The notes beneath the pieces were generated by a model. It saw nothing but the letters and a program-made list of their open reading frames with translations, did no database searches and was not told the DNA's origin. DNA of 64,000 bases, taken from Chelydra serpentina. Its lineage: Eukaryota > Chordata > Testudines > Chelydridae. How positions within the stretch are numbered: the stretch's first letter is position 1; every line of letters begins with the position of its first letter. The stretch covers positions 17,626,001-17,690,000 of the forward strand of contig JBAIAC010000040.1 in assembly GCA_037349315.1 (NCBI GenBank). Reading direction: 5' to 3'. Below are positions 1 through 12,880 of this stretch, piece after piece. Position numbers and translations under genes: made by a program.

Positions 1-3000
1 CACAAGGCAAAATCTGCAGTTCTGGCTGAATTTCATATTTTCAAATTCTGTCTCTTAAAGAAAGGCTCCTACAACACCAGTGAGCCAAAGTCAGAGAGAT
101 CCATACTAGTCTAGGCTCCTCCCCTCTGCAAAGGCCATGAACAGATTGTACATTGTGATATAAACTATAATGTCTGAACACCAATGAGTAGAAAAACCTT
201 ACAGAATACAGGAGCTGTCAGCTATTTTTCCTACCGATGTAAGCAACGCAACCTGCCAGCTTGGTAATCGCCACTCACAATGAAGCTGAGGAGCTAGGAT
301 ACTTAGAATCATCATTTCCATTGCATCTGCCATCTAGAAGGGCAACAAAGAAAAAATAATGACTGCCTGAATATTATCGTTATAACAGCCGATTATATTC
401 CTCTTTTAAATTAACCCCTCCCTGCTGAAGCCATTCCTGCTGCGGAGGTAAAACATGGCAGTTCAGTTTGAAAGACAGATATTGTGTTGCGGATTTGCAC
501 AGTGCAGTGAAATAAGCAATATATTTTCAGAGCATTCACTTTGCATTGGGATATGAGCACTTCGAAACTCATTTCTCTTTGCCCCCATAGACTTGGGAAG
601 GTCTGCTATGTTAAAGTAGGTAAGCCTACAAGATATCAGAATTTTTAGTAGATAGGATTCAAAGAGCCAAATTCTAAAGTGGTGCATAAGGTGGTGTGAG
701 TCTCAGGGAGTCTAAGTCGTTTTAACTCTTTTTCTGGTTACTTAGCAAGAGTTGTATTAGCTTTAGACTCCCTTAAAAGCAGACTGAGTTAGACCTACTT
801 ATTGCCATATAACTTATACCCTCGTATGTGAGAAAACATCTATAGGCCAAAATCTACCTCAGTTACCCACAGGGATATAAATCATGGCAGACTGTAATCC
901 TATATATAGACAATAACTAGAAAATGAAGGATCTAGACATGGTTAGCCTAAAAATATTACAGAGGAGGGGCATTATAGCTCTTTATAAGTAAAATATTGA
1001 CAATTAAAGAATAGAAAACAGAATCATTTGCCCTGGATACCAACCCCTAGAAGCACTGGGCTGATGTGCAACAGGAATATATTCAGCTATCAGGAAAACC
1101 ATGTTGATGATGAATTCACAGAGAATATAGAACACTTTGCCTAATGTGATAAATATGGTAAAATCTCTAGCTTGTCTTTAAAGAAAAGTGAGATCAATTT
1201 ACTGTAGGTGTAATTTGGGACCCTTCCTACCTGAAGAAAAGTTTTAGAATACAGGATCCAAATGGTTCCTTCCAGCCCTGTCTTATAAGACATACAGAAA
1301 AAGCCTAACCAGCTTTCCCATCACATGCTAGGTCTGATTCTGGTAGCTGTTAACATTTCAAGTCTTTGTTCATTACATGTTTGTTTGTTTGTGTTTGTCC
1401 CCGAGCCTGAATACATCATGTGGATATTAGTGTATTACATGGATTCCTTGAGGGTGATATGCCATTGCCCTTGGCAACAATTACTTGCCCATGCTAATCC
1501 AGTAAGAACAGAGAGCTTCCACTGGAATTTCCCAAACCCGATGGCTTCCACCGCATCTTCCACCATAAAAGTATCTAGAAAAGAATCAACAATACTGGTT
1601 CAGCACTGCATTCTTGTCCCTCCTATGAGAGCCATACTCTAAGATAGAGCTTTTTAATAATACATCTAATTAATAATAATAATTTAATAACGGGCTAAAT
1701 CCTTAGGGCTTTATTTAGTTTTTATTCAATTCTTACTCAGGCAAACTTCCATTTTCTTCAAGGATTTTCCCAAATACAATAATTCTAAATATTAATATAA
1801 TGTCCTACATTTATACAGCACTTTTATATAAATCAGTGTAGCCCCGTTGACTTTGGAGGAGCTCCAATGATTTGTTCCAGCTGAAGATCTGATGCTAAGT
1901 TTAAGGGGGACTCTTTACCTATCACTGAAATGCAGCATTCTTTGGAGTGAAGCACAGCAGTTGTTTAACAGCACACCGCAATACTATACAAGAGGACAGG
2001 AAGTGAAGGATATTTTATCCAATTAAAATTACAGAGGGAATCTAGGAAGGCAGAATGTAATGGTTTGAGTTGAGAATTTGCCCTGGACAGGTGGACGATC
2101 ACTGATACTGTTTCTAAAAATGCCCCTAGGGTTTTGAATCTTGCAAATGGTCATGAATCGGACCACACTTTTATGTCTCATCTGAAGAATATCAAACATC
2201 TCCCGTTTACTATCTTGGACATTACAAACCACATCTGTCTAAAATTTAGAATAAAAAGGTGTCAGTATAAATGCATTTTTATTTTTGTAGTGGTTGAAAG
2301 TTTTACCAATACCAACTATCAGTAAATATAAAGTCAGCTTCTCCATTACAACGCCTTCACTAAAGAAAAAGCAAAACTTCCGCTAGTCTTGTAATACATT
2401 GCTGGAAGTTAGGTCCCAAATAAGCAGGTGCTGAGATTTTTCAGAAAGTCAGTATGTGGTTTCACATCCATGTGTTTGAGAGACACAGTTTTGCTGTAGG
2501 TTGTATGTCTCTTCAATGCTTTGAGCTTCCCTATAGGGCTGATCACGAACAGAAATTCTCTCCATATTATTGCATGTCCCAGACCTTCCCCGGTATGCTG
2601 AGCTCTCTGGAGAGAATCACCCAGGTCTGAATATTATTTTGGGAAAGTTAGAGTAAAATAAATAAATAGCAAGGCACAACTGTGCAACAGAGAAAATCAC
2701 AGTGAGCCAGAAAACCCCAAATAAAGTACTCTAAAGAGGGAGGGCATATCACATTATAATTCCATCCCATTCTTCCACCATAACTGAATGAGAAGAAACA
2801 GAAAAGGGAAAAGAAACACAGCCCATACTATGCAATCAGTCTACAGCTCTATCCAAGTGGTATACTGCATTCAAATTACATCAACCTCCTAAGTAAATAA
2901 GCCCCCTTGGCTGGTAATTGTCCCAGCAGACAAAACCTGGAATTCTCAGCTCAGTTTCTCCCTCTGGGCCAGTGGGAGCCAGAAACACTGCAGAGGCTTC

Positions 3001-4179
3001 ATCCTCAGCCCTGAATGTGAGCCATGTGTTACTGCTCTAGTGAGCCCTGCAAGATGATTTAGGAGCAGCAGTGATCAGTTATAAAGGGAAGTTATCCAGC
3101 CCTCTCAAACAGAGGAAAGATGTGGTGAACCAAGACCCAGTTCCAAGGCTACAAAGGCAGTAAAAGTGCTTTTTCGGTAGCACACAGGTAATTCTCCAGT
3201 CTTTTCCCTCCTGAGGCCACCATGTTCCTGCCTGGTGTTGTGTTCTTCTCATTATGGATATGGAGAGAGATGTGGGGGGAAAGGGCAAGGAAATATACTG
3301 AACAGAAGTGGATGAGCAAAAAATATCCAGCTACACTGTGATACTAAGTCAACAAAACATTTCGAATTAAATTAGTCACATTTACATTGTTATCCAAAGG
3401 TAATAATCAACTACCTAAAGAAAAATGTGCACATTTAGTATTCAGTGCTGAAATACCCCGAACAAAGAGGCTAAGGAGCAATTCCACTAAGTACTCAACT
3501 ATATGCATCAACTCATGTCATGCAGGCTAACAAACAACTGTCAGATGCCGTCAGCTTTCAGCCACTACATAACTGAACATATACTACAAAATTAACATAC
3601 CAAGTGAACTATTCTCCTGAAATAGCAGTGCAAGGGCTCAGTCCAAACCCACTGATCAGGATAAGGCAATACATCCTAAATATGATTTTACTTCATCTTT
3701 TGACTCATCTGAGCTTATCAGTATGTCAGTTGTATTGCCCTATAATCTACAATATCTAGATATGGGTTTAAGATCCCAAATTCAGACCCAGATCTTGAAC
3801 AGTCCATAATTTTGGAGTGTTTGGATCCAGAGTTTTGGTTTGGCAAGCTATGAAGACAGGAAGGATTTGGAAAATTTGGATCTAGCTCTGGGTTCATACT
3901 TTGACCATCCCCTAAATTCAGGTGTGTTTTGATCTAAGATTTGCCTTGGCTCCAGTTCTGATAACATCAAAACAAGCAAACAATCCAACCCCCTCAGAAG
4001 ACAGTTTAGTTAACTGGTGACCTATCAGCTGTATCATAATTAATCCATATTGTTATTTATCACTTTGACCTGCAGTTTTTCTAGTTCTCTAAACCCAGTA
4101 GGCTCAGGCTTGGCTGCAGTCTGAGGGAAATGTAGAAGCCACATCCCTTTTCTACGAGGAGAACCAGAGTACTGCTTAC
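1..4179 (-). other. SVOP: SVOP intron 2 (partial)
   Basis: This stretch lies downstream of SVOP coding exon 2 on the minus strand and should be intron. I searched both strands for the next SVOP coding block (the start of the transporter membrane domain) and did not find it, so exon 3 is outside the window. It holds only short open frames without family resemblance, AT-rich unique-looking DNA, and two weak copies of a short palindromic interspersed module near 1690-1780 and 1835-1910. Confidence 0.7.
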
Positions 4180-4340
4180 CATCAGTTGGATTGGCAAATT
4201 CCTTTGGTACTGCAGCTCCATCCTCTAGCTCTATAGCCTCTAGCTCTGTCCGAACACCTTCAATCTGAATTTCATGCTCTCCTGAAATGGCATCTTCGTC
4301 TGACCTGGAACTTTCCCCTGTGCGTCGAAACTTGACCACC
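4180..4340 (-). CDS. SVOP: SVOP coding exon 2 (synaptic vesicle 2-related protein, N-terminal cytosolic region)
   Basis: SVOP is a major-facilitator-type transporter-like protein of synaptic vesicles; its substrate is not settled. This exon encodes the cytosolic N-terminal tail before the first membrane helix. Read on the minus strand it gives [20 protein letters not shown], then a stretch containing EHEIQIEGV and [13 protein letters not shown], nearly identical to the vertebrate SVOP N-terminus. The exon is 161 nt. It is preceded by an AG acceptor (plus-strand 4341-4342), its first G completes the proline codon split across intron 1, and it ends GAT G before a GTAAGC donor. The longer open frame running past the donor is intron read-through. 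The acidic, serine-rich tail is conserved, while the membrane domain lies beyond the left edge. Confidence 0.95.
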
Positions 4341-4443
4341 CTAAGAATATAGAAATGAGAGTAAATGCTCCTGTTGGTCTTTTCTCTGATAGTAATATGA
4401 TTTGCGGAAGCTTCATTTAGTTGTTTTATTATTATTAACTATT

Positions 4444-5067
4444 TGTAGCGGGGTAGTCATCCCACTCCAGCCCTGAAAGGGTTAAAGGCCTGCTCTTGGA
4501 GAGGGCTGGGGCCGATAGCCAATAAGGAGAGGCTGGGAGGCAGCCAATCAGGGCCAGGCTGGGCCCTATAAAAGAGCTGCTGGAGCAGAAGGCAAAACGT
4601 CTCTCTCCTGCCTTAGAGGGAGCAGGGTACTGGAAAGCGCAGTGCTGGGGAAAAGGGCAAGAGACGCTGGGAAGCTCCAGCCTGGCAACTCCCCAGGCTG
4701 AGGTCTTGGTCAAGGCCTAAACAGTACTGGGGCTGCAGGGGTGTAGCCCAGGAATAGGCAAAGGCAGCAGGTCCTATCCCCTTGCCGATGATGAGTGACC
4801 ATTACGGACTGCAGTCTGCCCCTTGAAAAAGGGGCTAGATGATGACTGGCAGTAGCCACTGAGGCAAGGTGGGTGTAGAGGGTTGAGGGTTCTCCTGGGA
4901 GGGGAGACCCAGATTGTGGGTTACTACTGGGGGCAGAACCCTGAGGTAAAGGGGCACCAGGGTCCAGGAGGGACACCGGCCTGCAGAGGTCGTTCTGAGC
5001 TGCAATTGAGCTAATTCCCAGGGTAACCAGCAGGAGGCGCCGCGCTGGTGAGTCTTGCTTCGCTACA
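4444..5067 (+). mobile_element. Solo LTR with 5-bp target-site duplication
   Basis: The element begins TGTAGCG and ends CGCTACA, a 7-bp terminal inverted repeat of the TG...CA type expected of a long terminal repeat. It is flanked on both sides by the pentamer CTATT (4439-4443 and 5068-5072), a perfect target duplication. A TATA-like CTATAAAAG lies at 4565-4573, 120 bp inside the left end. No gag/pol/env-like frame is present, so it is a solo LTR left by LTR-LTR recombination. It sits in SVOP intron 1, oriented opposite to the gene. A 5-bp duplication fits Ty3/gypsy-like elements or some endogenous retroviruses; I cannot choose between them from the LTR alone. Confidence 0.85.
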
Positions 5068-5072
5068 CTATT

Positions 5073-6245
5073 GTTTTACTAACTTCTATAGTGCCTGTTG
5101 CTGTGGTAGCAGGACCCTTTGAGATTAAAACACAAACCAAAACCAATTAATCAAATACTAAGCAAAACCACCCACTAAACATGGAAGATCTTAATTTTAA
5201 AACTCCCCTCCTGTTTTCTTCCTTCCTTTGCATCTACAATGGATGAGCATTTGGATATCTAACCACCTGATTGAAATCACATAGTTGGCCATTGAAATGT
5301 TAAGCATTCATCTTTAGGTTCTGAAAGTGGATGTTTCACAGCTGACCTTAAAACAAGAGGTGAGCTATTAATATCCAGGTTGCATATCACTCAAGGCTTT
5401 AAAGACCATTCGTGATGCCTTGAATTTAATGTTTGTATTAACCATTTACAAGGTTTAATCTTATAGACAGCAAAGTAAAAGTTTTCTTAATGCCAACTGA
5501 CTCAAAGGATAGGGCTGCTGAATATACAGTCAACACTGCATAAAATCACTTTTTGACAAAACAAAAATGAGTGTATGAACTTAGTGCAGGCAAAAAAATG
5601 CCAGTTTGACGGCACTGGAAACGAAGTCCTCTGTTCACAGAGTAGGTGTAACATGCATCGCATAAGGGAAAGTATCCCTACAGTCTCCTACAAATTTATC
5701 TCAACCCTGAACTGGAAGGACCACCTTCTGAAAGTGAGAAGGAAGTTCAATTTTCAGGACTCATTCAATCCTCAGCCTTGCTGCTGAGATTGCCAGCAAG
5801 GCACGGCCCAGTTAGAACTGATTTATGATGGCAAATACAGACACTTGACTACTGGGAATCAAAAGGAGAATCACCAAGTTATTTCACATAGGGTACCTTA
5901 CAGCCATCAGAGAGTAACAATATCCATTCACTTTCACAACTGACTTGGGATGAACATGAGGTAGTGACCAAATGTAAAAGGCTGTCACATTACCAGTCTT
6001 GCTAGCCATTTAGCATCCCTCAGTTCATTTTTTAAAATGATCAATCATTACTTCACCTAGTATACTGAGGTTCCGGAAACACGCAAATAACACAACTACT
6101 TTAATTCAAATTATTTATTTGAATAAATATATTTAATCAATTCCATAATGCTAAAGACACAAGCTCAGTTTAAGACAGTAGCATGTAAAAGCAATCAGAT
6201 TTGTCGTCACAGATCTGTCACAGTGATCATTTAGAAAAAAGGAAG
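5073..6245. other. SVOP intron 1 segment, no gene seen
   Basis: Intronic DNA between the solo LTR and the TA-flanked transposon. The only open frame of any length (5575-5787) has no recognisable domain or splice context. Nothing else is evident. Confidence 0.5.
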
Positions 6246-6941
6246 TACCGTATATACTCGTTCATAAGCCAAATATTTTTAGTAAAAACGGGAAGCATCA
6301 GAAAAGGGGGTTGTCTTATGAACAGGTATAGAAAGGAAGAGGTGGGACACAGCCCCTCCCCCCAACAGAGGGGGCAAGGAGAGGCAGCACAGTCAGCAGG
6401 GAAGAGGTGGGGACAGAGTCTCTCTGCTTCTGGCCACGCTGCTCTCCCCCCAGCCTCTGAAGCAGCTGTAGCTCCGGGGCTGGCAGGCTGCGGCCGCGCC
6501 GCCCGGCCCCACCCGCTGGAGCAGGCTGCGGCCGCGCCATCCCAGCTAAGGTGGGAAGGGATGGGGAGAGTGTGGGGCTCCTGGGCTAGCAGTGTGGTCA
6601 TGTGGGGGGTGGTCAAAGGGGTTACTTCTCTGACCCCCAGGTTTTCCCCCCACTCAAAATCCCCCACCAGTTGCTGTCCTGGCCTGTCGGTAAGCCGCTG
6701 GCGGGCCGGGACACTTTGTTTACTTAGGTTTACCTCCGTGCCTGCGGATACTCGAGGTAAACAAACCATCTCGGCCCACCAGTGGCTTATCCTGATGGCC
6801 TGGGAGCCAAAGTTTGCCGATCCCAGAATTATAGGGTCGGCTTATGAATGGGTCATAAAAAATTTCCAATTTTACTTATCCATCTTGGGGGGGATGGGTT
6901 GGCTTATAAACAAACCGGCTTATGATCGCATATATATGGTA
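6246..6941. mobile_element. Non-autonomous DNA transposon with long TIRs and TA flanks
   Basis: The left end reads TACCGTATATACTCGTTCAT and the right end is its imperfect reverse complement (TACCATATATATGCGATCAT on the other strand), continuing into ATAAGCC on both. The TA dinucleotides at 6246-6247 and 6940-6941 can be read as a TA target duplication, which would fit a Tc1/mariner-type element. The interior is GC-rich and unlike the AT-rich surroundings. The 270-codon and 180-codon open frames across it are by-products of this composition and show no transposase motif. A second element relic is nested at 6695-6833. Confidence 0.65.
6695..6833. mobile_element. Nested relic of a foldback hAT-type MITE
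   Basis: This segment is an inverted repeat built around GTAAACAAACC and GGCCCACCAG. Its right arm aligns to the right arm of the 333-bp foldback element at 33180-33512 (shared blocks GGTAAACAAACC, CCTGATGG, GCCAAA, TTGCCGATCCC). It lies wholly inside the TA-flanked element at 6246-6941. Either it inserted there or it was captured as part of that element's interior. Confidence 0.6.
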
Positions 6942-9900
6942 GTCAATTTAGTGCAGATTAGCCAGTTATTTTCTAATATTGAATTATTTTATGAATCCTG
7001 CTTCATTATGTAATGTTTAGCTACCTGCCAAATTTCAAGATTTTTGCTTGTCCTCTGGGACACAAATCAATCTTCTGAAAACAATGCAGAAAATTAAATG
7101 CAGCCCATTTCTACAACAAGGATAAAGCATTTGAAACTAAATGACACAACTTTATTTAATCCACGTGCCTGTACGCATGTAGACAGACAGACAAGTAGTC
7201 AGAAAGAAAATCCCTGGCAGAAAATAACTATCAATTCTGTGCTGTTAACATGAACAACTATATGTAAAGCAAAACACTTATTCATTTGGTTGCTCTGCAG
7301 ATCCATCTTCTGATATTGTGACAGGGAGCAAACTATTTTAATACACTTGTGATTTTATTAAGTTAGACCATGTATATGGAATCGAGGTCCAATCTTGTGG
7401 CTGGTTACTTCCTTCAAGGTGTGGGGAATCGTCAACTCCCATTGAAGTGTACGAGATCGCAGCACCTCAGAGGATTCAGGGAACACTTATGTTGGCCAGT
7501 CATTTTATTAGTCTTAATTTATGTGGATAGTATGGTTATAATAAATGTAAACAGGCTGAAAACATCAAACATTACTTACCAAATCCAGATGTCCTTACTC
7601 AGTTTTCACTCAGTCTTTATTCACTCCTTACTTTGGCATACTTCCAGGGATTTGCCTGAGTAAGGAATGAGTAAAAACCAAGTAAGGACTTGAGTATTTG
7701 GCCCTGCGCTGAGTTAATGGGACAAAATCTGCCGTGTTGTGCAGGTATCACTTGTGGGGGGAAGAGAGCCTAGTAGCCTCTTCTACTCTATGCAGCAGCA
7801 GGACAAGATTGCAACCCAGTGCTTAAGAGAGTTCTAGGGATTAAGACTGCTTGTACAGGCTGCTACCACACTGCCCTAAAGGTTTACTGGGCATTTTGAT
7901 CACACCAACAACCAGCAAAGAAACAGGTCCAGAAAGTTTTGCATGCAGTTGGCCCTCTGTTTCCTCTCATCCTGGCTCTCTAAAAAGTAACCCCATTTGT
8001 GAGACTAGTCAGCAGAGCAAAGAACCACAGTGAAAGTCTCTGCATGTTAACAAATATTAAGCAGTATTTTATTTTTCTTGCATACAATCATATACTTTAT
8101 TTGACATTGTAAATATATTATATGCATAGCAAAAACTTTCTCCCCTTGATCCATAATTTTAGCTGATTCCTATAGACTGCCTCAGAAAAGATAAATTCAC
8201 AACTGAGAAATATAGCAGTGAGAAACTACTATAATTGCCTGCCATTTTGAACTTTAGCCTCTTCAGGTTTTCCCCAAAGAAAGGCAGTCAAGATTTGGAC
8301 ATTTTTATTCATGTACAATTATTTTAGAAATAGATCCCATTAGGATAAAGCTGCTTTCAGAAAAGAGACTTGCTCAGGACTATAAATATTCACAACACAC
8401 AACAAAATGGAGGTACACGTAACTGTAGTAAAACAAATGAAGAATAAATGTGCTATCTCCGGATTTATAGACTTGTGATTTACACACTGTTTACAAAAAA
8501 TGGAAGGAAATGTTTAGTAAAGTTCCTTATTTACATAATCATGTAGGCAAACGCCATTGGAAATCAAAGAATTTTTTTGTACCCTTCTTGGAAATTATTT
8601 TGGATTTATTATCCTGGGGATTAGATTTTAATTGGGTCTTTTGAAAGAAAACATAATGCTACAGCTCTTATTTCAGTGTACAAGATTATCTAACATGGGC
8701 AATAATCACTTCCCAATCCTAGTCATTAAGAGTTTGGCCCTGCACAGCACAAGTGCAGAATAAGCACAAGGTCTCAAGTGATGAGCAGGGAGCAGAGGGG
8801 AACCCAATCCTGCATTAATGAGTCCTGCTGCCCAACTGCCAAATGACTGCTGCCTAGCAGTGGGAGAGAGGCTGAAGGAGCAGTGAGCACATAGTTAAAA
8901 AAACTTGCACATTCTGCTGTGCACTGTTAAAGAACTTGCAGAATCAAGCTCAAGTATTTCCTGATGAGAGGGACCAGTTAGCAAATATATATTGTTTTAT
9001 GGCCCTGGTCTCAGATCCATGCGTTTTTCTTTCATTGGCCTGCTGGACAACCAAATAAGGAATCAAAATTCTCTCTTTTGTCACCAGGTGTCCCTACTAC
9101 TCGTTGGATGCACACTGTATACTACCATAGAAGTGGAAAGTTATCCTACCCTTCCTCCTATATGCAAGCTGGCGCCAAAAATAATTGAGAATAGAAAGTT
9201 AAAACTGTGGCATCTACTTATGTAAAAGTCCATCACACTGGGATTTACAGTATATGTCAGAAAACTGCTCACAAGCATTTCCATATTTGTTTTCATAATG
9301 GCACTCTCTGTAGTTACAATTGTATCCCAGGCCTCTCTATGGCTTAGAGCCAAGAGCTATCCATCCTCCATCTTTTTACCTTCACTTGTGTGCCAAACAA
9401 TCAGGATACAGCTAAAGGCGAAATATTTTGTAACAGTTCTATTCAAAATGCACGACTAATGTCACAGAGTCCTCAAACCATTTTTCATTCTATCCCCACC
9501 CTTTGTAACACCTGTGTAACCTATACAGCTTAGCCACTCACACTCTCTTGTATTTCAGTGTAATATGGGGTTGGTTTTTGGGGGTTTTTTTTTTTGAGAA
9601 ATTATCTTAGCCTTGATTGTGTCTCTTCTGGTCTTCAGTAACTTTATTCTAGGCTGAAGATATTAAGATTAGCTGTGATGGCCTTTATCTTATTTAATTT
9701 CATTTTCCTTCTCTTTAAAGGACAACATCATCAAATACCTACCAAGTATCCTTGCATGCTGCCGCTGCTGCAGTCAGACATGCATATGACAGTTTTAAAA
9801 GGTGAAGTGAAAGACTTTATACTTGACAAGACCTGAGTTCTGTATTTCTCCTGCAAGAGCTGATGACACCACTATACCTAAAATAGGGCAAAGTGCTGGG

Positions 9901-12516
9901 GAAGCAGCAAAGCTCATGTAAAAGGACTTTGATCCATGAAAAAAACCTTCAGGGGCTGAACCTCAGCCCTATCCCACCAAATCGTCTGTGCAACTGGGCC
10001 ACAGCCACTAATAGAGGCCATGGAGAGGAGCAGTGAACATGGCCTGCTGTTTCCCTATAGCACAGGGTTTTGGTTTAGTGGAATCATGCAATACATAGCC
10101 CATACCATGTTGCTGACCTATCCTGGCACATGCATCATTTCTCCCACTACACCCCACTTGGAGACCTGTAGTCATTCATCACTAAGAGCTTTGCTGCATT
10201 TGGGTGGTGGAAAGGTGTGGGAATATCACTGCTATTGCTCCCATGGATAAATGACTTGCCAAACATTTTAAGTCTTCTTCGGGTACTCAGGGTATCCCAG
10301 GATTTGATCCACTGCATAGATAATGCATCCCTTGCATTAATTCCTTGCATTCTTTACACTTTAGTAATGCTAGCAGCTGGAGCAGGAGAAACAGAGCATC
10401 TGGTCTCAGGGATTCAGATCTTGGCAGGTAAGCAAAGGAAGAACAGATGTTCATCCATTTTTGTTTTAAAATACATGCATCTGTAAATTTTGAAATCTAA
10501 TTATATAAGACCAAATCCTGGTCCTGTTGAAGTTAATGGCAAAACCCCCATTGACTTCAGTGGAACTAGGAGTTAGCCCATGTTCTGTTAATGATGTAAA
10601 TGTAATATGTAAAGGATTTTTGCATTCAGTAGAAATAAAAAAGGTTCTCAGTTCAGGTTTATGCTCAACTCCATTTGCAAATTTAATTCTAAATTTTCCC
10701 AACTGGATTTTTACCTCAGTAAAACCAGAATTGCTTTGAATTTCCCTTTGCTGGCCCTAAAAGATGAATGAAATAATTTACTACTTCCTTACATTCTCTT
10801 GAGAATTGTCATTATAACAATGTCGGCTTGTCAACAGAATGCATATGTAGTCATTATATGAGCTACAAAGCATGTATGCTCGCAAACACATACTAAAAGT
10901 TGTACTTCAGTAAGATTTTTTTATTATCAAAAGGCAATTAATATGAATGTTCCATTCATATTTTATGTATAAAAGCTTTATGAGCATCAGACTTAATTAT
11001 GTGGGATGTGAATTGACTTGTTTTCTGTTGTATTTTTAGCAGCATCATTATCTGTATAGTAAATCCACATGCTAAAATTTTAGCACTCCCAGGGCATGAC
11101 CCCAAGTCCTCTGAAGTCAATGGACATACTTCTATTGACTTCAGTGGGCTTTGGATCTGGCCTGTCGTACCCAATTTCTCTTTGGAGTTATAACTGAAAA
11201 TTGTTCATACAACATATCACTATTTTACAGTGTACTATTAGTTTGCATACAAAATATATGCTAATAAATACCTGTCTCTTAATAAAGGGCCTGATCTTGA
11301 ACCCCACATAATAATTATTTATTATTATTTAACAAGTATATTGAGGTAGTACCTAAGGACTTCAATGGGAGTTTTGCCTGAGTAAAGATTGAAGAACCTG
11401 GCCCCAAACCTCATTGTAAGGAATAAAACACAGCTTTTGAACAAAGAACCCGTGAAACTATTTGAAACAGAAGAAAAACACAGTGATGAGTTTACTGATA
11501 CATGCATCGGAAATTCTTCACCACTGAAGCAACTTATAGAGCTGCATTTTTGTGCAAGACCCCACAATACTGAATAAATCCAATTATTCCTACACTGTAA
11601 GGTACTGTAGAAAATTAAGTACATTAAAATAACAGAATAGAAAAAAGATGGCCTAATGAAAACATGCATCTTTTCTCTGTAATGAAAAGCAGAATGCACC
11701 ATAACAAATGGTTTTCAACACAGCCTGAAGTTCGTGTCATTGTATATGCCTAACTGATTAAACATTTAACTAAATTATTTAATTGACATCATCTCAATAA
11801 TAATATTTTTAATTCAGTTCAATCCTTTATTCTCTGCCTTTGTGAGTCAATGTTTTATAAATATGGATGTGTTTTAAGCAGCAAGGCAACAAAGCATGAA
11901 GAAAATGTAATTATTAAAGGCGACCCCTCACATTCAGAAGAAGTGAAACCATTTCAAAATGACACAGCCAGTGATCGGGTTATCAGCTCTTTGCACAGAT
12001 CTAGCATTTAGGTACAAACAGCAAGAAATGTCTGCTTCTTCAAACCACACAGTTTACAAACACCAGTGGCCCTAGCCGCAAACATACCCTTTGAAGAAAC
12101 GTTATGATCTGCAATCAGTTGGCTGCATGAAGTAGAAGGCTAGGGAAGATGCCTACCTTGGCACAATGTTATTTACAGATGCAATCCACATAGCAAATGC
12201 ATTGCTAATGTTTCCTCTCACTAGAATGCTTTGCACCCTCCAAAATTATATAACCACCTACCACATGCATACCCACCCACCCGAAGTTCAAGTAAAAATA
12301 AAAATTGGGTGAGTTAATAAAGCAAACAGCTCCCTCCAGCAGATCCAGAGAGTCAAGGATGCTGAACCTGGGCACACAGACTAGGAAAATGGCCTGCTTC
12401 TTGTGGCCTGAGCCATTTCCCAGGAATAGTTTTAATTAAAAAAAATCACTAGGATTCGCACCCTGCAGTTTGTTTAAAAAAATTCCTGTGTGTCTCTGTC
12501 TCCCCCTGCTACTTAC
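6942..12516. other. SVOP intron 1 remainder
   Basis: No exon or RNA gene is evident. The segment contains several short palindromic modules of one interspersed family (about 7590-7700, 10510-10580, 11085-11165, 11335-11405), a T-run near 9583, and AT-rich DNA. The 125-codon minus-strand frame at 11325-11702 has no recognisable domain. Confidence 0.5.
11085..11165. repeat. Palindromic interspersed module (clearest copy)
   Basis: Two arms, CTGAAGTCAATGG and CCATTGACTTCAG-like, face each other across a 10-base loop, and outer matches (CCAAGTCC / GGGCTTTGG) extend the stem. Related palindromes occur more than a dozen times in this window. I do not assign a named family; they resemble SINE-like repeats common in reptile DNA. 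Confidence 0.6.
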
Positions 12517-12551
12517 GGCAGCTGTCTTAGCTGGAATAAATCATCCTCCAT
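12517..12551 (-). CDS. SVOP: SVOP coding exon 1 (start codon)
   Basis: On the minus strand the start codon at 12551-12549 opens MEDDLFQLRQL followed by two bases of a split proline codon, then a GTAAGT donor (plus-strand 12511-12516). This matches the conserved SVOP N-terminus, and joining CC to the first G of the exon at 4340 restores the proline in frame. Only 35 coding nucleotides are present, so the exon is too short to show in an open-frame scan. Intron 1 is about 8.2 kb. The overlapping 98-codon frame is in a different reading frame and is not the gene. Confidence 0.95.
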
Positions 12552-12880
12552 TGCCAGGCTGGGTTTGGTAGAGCTGTTCTCATTGCTCTTACATTGTGGT
12601 TAATGGAGAGATGCTGGGATTTCAGGAGTGCTGGTTGCTGGACAGCTCCCTCCGCTACAGCAGCAGCAGCAGCTGCACCAGCAGCTGCACCAGCAGCCAC
12701 GGAAACAAAGCGGCAGCCAAGAGGGAGCGGGGGGAAGGGAGCGGGAAGGAAGAGAAGACCTGGGGAAGAGAGAGAAGAAGAAGCTGCTGGTGGAAGTCCA
12801 GGGTAGGAGGTTGCTGTGGACACAGTAACTCACAGGTTCCTTACTATTATTTTAGCACGGTGACTGCTGTATTTTTGCTC
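12552..12880 (-). promoter_or_regulatory. SVOP: SVOP 5' UTR / promoter-proximal region with CAG/CTG-rich tract
   Basis: Immediately upstream of the SVOP start codon the sequence becomes GC- and purine-rich. It holds a repeated CAG/CTG tract (about 12658-12700) followed by AG-rich repeats on the plus strand, which are CT-rich in the SVOP sense. No TATA box is obvious. The transcription start is not visible, so this is placed by position only. Several overlapping short frames on both strands come from the trinucleotide tract. Confidence 0.5.

Noticed and set aside
6201..7013. 270-codon plus-strand frame (with a 180-codon antisense frame)
   Set aside because: Lies across a transposon with GC-rich interior; no domain, no splice context, low-complexity translation.
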